The notes under the pieces were generated by a model that did no database searches, had not been told where the DNA came from, and worked only from the letters and a program-made list of their open reading frames with translations. Position numbers and translations under genes: made by a program. 64,000 nt of DNA from CAUPWF01 sp964367905 (lineage in GTDB: Bacteria; Bacillota; Clostridia; Lachnospirales; Lachnospiraceae), in NCBI GenBank assembly GCA_964367905.1, contig CAYIZP010000006.1:25024-89023 (forward strand), written 5' to 3'. Of this stretch, positions 61,551-64,000 are shown piece by piece; positions within the stretch are counted from its first letter, which is position 1, and every line of letters begins with the position of its first letter.

Positions 61551-63488
61551 CTAGCCCCATATCTTTATCTTATTTTTCCCTATTTGTAAGCTCTTGAATG
61601 GTCCCACACCGGCAACCTCATCCCTATGTTCTCCAAAATAGTCTTCATCAATTGTAATCATGCTACCATCTGGTGCATCGTAGATAGTATCGACGATACG
61701 AAGTGAACCAAGTGTCTCGGTTCCATGTACCATACCTTTGAGTTTCACAACTTCCTCTGGCAAGTCCATTTCCAAGTACAAGTCATTCCCCTCTTCTACC
61801 AATACTACATTCGGATTGTAGGTTGTGTCAATATAATTATTTTTTTCTTTATCGAATGCTTCGGCTCCATTTAAATATGCGTTGTCATTGATATACACTG
61901 CTTGCTCAATTGATGAATATTTCTCATGATCTTGTCCGCCTGAAAAATCAATCTGTTTCAAATATTCTTCATAAGAAGCCACATTACAATTATATCCAGC
62001 CGTTCCATAGAAGGCCTTTGGATGTTCATATGTTCCCACTCCTACAAATAAATTGTTGTACAGTCTTTCATCTCCACAATACACATAAGCATATCCTGCC
62101 ACTGCAGTAGAGTGTGGGAAATGGTATGGTGTCGCACGGTCTAATATCTTAACCTTATGCATACGTCCACACATCAGATTATTGATATAAGCCGTTCCCT
62201 GAGCGTGATTGTCTAATCCATATTCTGATGCAAAAATATTGTTGTCCACGATACATGGTCCATGAGTCACCTCAATATTGCCATCTGTCAGGTTATTATA
62301 TAACACGTTCTTGCTGATTCTTGTCCCTTGCGCTTGCCAATCCATCCAGAATCCAAAGATACAGTTGTGAATACGATTCTCATAGATTTCTACATCAATT
62401 GGTGCGTGGAATTTGATCCCTGCGATCTCCCAACCAAAGAATTCATGCTTCACCCCTATATTGTAGATATGGTTGCCATAGACCTTGCTGTATGCACAGC
62501 CCATATGTCCTACCACACCATTTTGTCCACAATCATACATGACATTATTTCTCACGATATGAGAGCCTATCTTCTCCTTGTTCCACCCAATCTGAAGCCC
62601 GCGAAACACAGACTCCAATTGATATTCATATCCCGATTTTTGTTTTGTTCTATAAGAATCCTGTGCACCCGTACTTCCTTCTTTTCCCAGACTCACAGCA
62701 CTACATTTCGAATCATGGAAGCGATTATGCTCAATCACCCATCCCTTGCCCCAATTGACACCTAACATTCCAACCTGGTCTCCCGTTGGTGGTGCCCAAT
62801 GTGTGGCAGCATGTGCCATCTCGAATCCACGAACAGTGATATAATTAACCCCTAGTTTTTCAGGATAAAAACAACATTTTCTCACATTGATTTCTACCGT
62901 TTCCTCATTTGGATTCTTCCCTTGAAAATTAGCATAAATTACCGTATCTACCTCACCCACTTGCGAATACCATTGATATAGGGTGTCCTCTGGACAAATC
63001 GCCTCTTCTATAAACGTTCTACCTAGACAAGTAAATTCCTCCCTTTTTTTCGGATTCTTCACCTCATCTAGATTCGGTGCTTCATAGAAAGACTTCCCAT
63101 TCAGATACACCTCACCCGCATGAACCTTCCAATCAAGCGGAGAAACCATCCAATCCCCGTCAATGGTTTGCTCATAAGGATTGTATTCTCCAAACATCGT
63201 ATTTGGAAGGCTTACCTTCCAGACATCTCCCTCTACAATTTCCCACCCCTTGATCACCTCAGATCCCTTGATGATCGGTTTCTCCCCTTTCACTGCACAA
63301 TAAGTAATTCGAGCCAATTCGCTCATCCCTGACCACTCTGGTTTCACCCATTCGCGATACGTTCCTCCATGTACATAGACAGTGTCTCCTGGTTTCGCCA
63401 CCTTGGCAGCCTTTGATATTGTTTGAAATGGTTGACCTTGCTCCCCAGTGGCAAAATCATTTCCCGTTGTTGCTACATAATAATTCAT
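61551..63488 (-). CDS. GH120 family beta-xylosidase
   Basis: This 645-residue protein is a right-handed beta-helix enzyme closely resembling the GH120 beta-xylosidase XylC of Thermoanaerobacterium, as I recall that sequence: YYVATTGND...GDTVYVHGGTYREWVKPEWSG, FYPEKLGVNYITVRGFEMAHAATHWAPPT and IVRNNVMYDCGQNGVVGH. The catalytic pair of the family would be Asp 383 in FGFWMDWQAQGTR and Glu 406 in NIEVTHGP. It should release xylose from short xylooligosaccharides. No signal peptide is seen, so it acts inside the cell. The ATG at 63488 is chosen from GGAGGAAG upstream. Confidence 0.87.
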   Translation of the reverse strand: MNYYVATTGNDFATGEQGQPFQTISKAAKVAKPGDTVYVHGGTYREWVKPEWSGMSELARITYCAVKGEKPIIKGSEVIKGWEIVEGDVWKVSLPNTMFGEYNPYEQTIDGDWMVSPLDWKVHAGEVYLNGKSFYEAPNLDEVKNPKKREEFTCLGRTFIEEAICPEDTLYQWYSQVGEVDTVIYANFQGKNPNEETVEINVRKCCFYPEKLGVNYITVRGFEMAHAATHWAPPTGDQVGMLGVNWGKGWVIEHNRFHDSKCSAVSLGKEGSTGAQDSYRTKQKSGYEYQLESVFRGLQIGWNKEKIGSHIVRNNVMYDCGQNGVVGHMGCAYSKVYGNHIYNIGVKHEFFGWEIAGIKFHAPIDVEIYENRIHNCIFGFWMDWQAQGTRISKNVLYNNLTDGNIEVTHGPCIVDNNIFASEYGLDNHAQGTAYINNLMCGRMHKVKILDRATPYHFPHSTAVAGYAYVYCGDERLYNNLFVGVGTYEHPKAFYGTAGYNCNVASYEEYLKQIDFSGGQDHEKYSSIEQAVYINDNAYLNGAEAFDKEKNNYIDTTYNPNVVLVEEGNDLYLEMDLPEEVVKLKGMVHGTETLGSLRIVDTIYDAPDGSMITIDEDYFGEHRDEVAGVGPFKSLQIGKNKIKIWG

Positions 63489-63519
63489 TTTGCTTCCTCC
63501 AAAATCAGATTTAATACTT

Positions 63520-63798
63520 TTAGCAATAATAACTAATACTTCCATAAAAGTTGTACCATTTATTAATCACATCCGAACTCCTTGCTTCAATAATATCCAT
63601 AATATTTCTCAATACATTTTTCTTTATTTGAGATGAATTGTTACACAATATACATTTCCCACTTTTAGTAATCCATACCTTAGTTGCATGTTGAGAGGGA
63701 ACGCCTTCATTGATATGAACATGAACTGGCTCAAGTGGCTCTCCTTCATTAGCCCAGAAATAAACTACATATGCACCTATTTTAAAAATTTGTGGCAT
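63520..63798 (-). CDS. DUF4160 family protein
   Basis: This 92-residue protein has the DUF4160 pattern: MPQIFKIGAYVVYFWANEGEPLEPVHVHINEG, with the HVH motif preceded by an acidic loop. Such genes are usually found paired with a small second gene and are suspected of being toxin-antitoxin-like, but no function is proven. The ATG at 63798 lies six bases after AAGGGGAT; an upstream TTG at 63804 is possible. It overlaps the end of the preceding gene by 17 bases. Confidence 0.75.
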   Translation of the reverse strand: MPQIFKIGAYVVYFWANEGEPLEPVHVHINEGVPSQHATKVWITKSGKCILCNNSSQIKKNVLRNIMDIIEARSSDVINKWYNFYGSISYYC

Positions 63799-64000
63799 TT
63801 TCAAATCCCCTTTCTTTTGAGAATTTAATAATCAAATGAGCTGTAGTTTCTAAGATTTCTTGAAATTTACTAATATCACTCTTTGAAAACCCTTCTATAT
63901 TCGACCACCTGTATTCTGGCAAATAACATATAGCATTAAAAAATCCACCCTCTACTATATAATCTGAATGCACTATTTCAGTATTATCATCCAATTGCAT
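63782..64000 (-). CDS. Hypothetical protein, partial at window edge
   Basis: The frame is open from the right edge to a stop at 63782 and gives at least 72 residues. An ATG falls at the last three bases, but the real start may lie outside. The sequence contains IVHSDYIVEGGFFNAICYLPEYRWSNIEGFSKSDISKFQEIL and no known domain that I recognise. It overlaps the DUF4160 gene, suggesting a two-gene module. Confidence 0.6.
   Translation of the reverse strand: MQLDDNTEIVHSDYIVEGGFFNAICYLPEYRWSNIEGFSKSDISKFQEILETTAHLIIKFSKERGFENATNF

Overview
The window looks like chromosome from an anaerobic, low-GC Gram-positive bacterium of the class Clostridia, most probably family Lachnospiraceae. The grounds are the gene content: pyruvate:ferredoxin oxidoreductase, anaerobic class III ribonucleotide reductase with its activase, LL-diaminopimelate aminotransferase (DapL), a YlmC/YmxH sporulation protein, HPr kinase next to uvrC, a Gram-positive type IV pilus locus, TTG starts and strong purine-rich ribosome binding sites. 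There are no rRNA or tRNA genes and no CRISPR array that I can see. One assembly gap (100 N) sits inside an Asp-rich repeat. Genus-level placement is not possible from the sequence alone.

Layout, left to right. 1-3842: a partial hypothetical gene, a SpoIID-like/peptidoglycan-binding protein, and an ECF sigma factor coupled to a membrane RsgI-like/PepSY protein with a poly-Asp tail. 3912-5519: an AspT/YidE-type membrane protein and YlmC. 5554-11916: a complete phosphate operon read leftward (pstSCAB-phoU-phoB-phoR) behind a recognisable Pho box and ended by a terminator. 11908-13592: yqeC and xdhC, accessory genes for molybdenum hydroxylases, preceded by an array of four 73-74 bp units that I cannot assign. 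13986-17522: nifJ. 17685-21511: a YclNOPQ-like iron-siderophore ABC transporter with matching palindromes in front of both its transcription units. 21726-23596: a GntR/ABC transporter operon on the plus strand. 23673-27430: uvrC-hprK-ROK kinase. 27627-30132: a small membrane protein and FtsH.

30276-49021 is one leftward type IV pilus locus: pilB, pilT, pilC, a major pilin, prepilin peptidase, a PilM-PilN fusion, a PilO-like protein, four further prepilin-like proteins (one of 767 residues) and a 1934-residue exported DUF5057-like protein. The major pilin is flanked by a 23-bp imperfect inverted repeat. 49186-64000 holds a GNAT acetyltransferase, a second GntR regulator with a DUF1648/DUF5808-type membrane protein, dapL and dapF separated by a 143-nt structured spacer, a glycosyltransferase, a TtcA-like enzyme, nrdDG with NrdR boxes, an UMF1-type transporter, a zinc phospholipase C-like protein, a GH120 beta-xylosidase and a DUF4160 gene.

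The most interesting unexplained structures are the phased repeat array before xdhC (13635-13900), the dapF-dapL structured spacer (53013-53155), the inverted repeat around the pilin gene, and dispersed GGGGAC-type palindromes with compensatory changes between copies.
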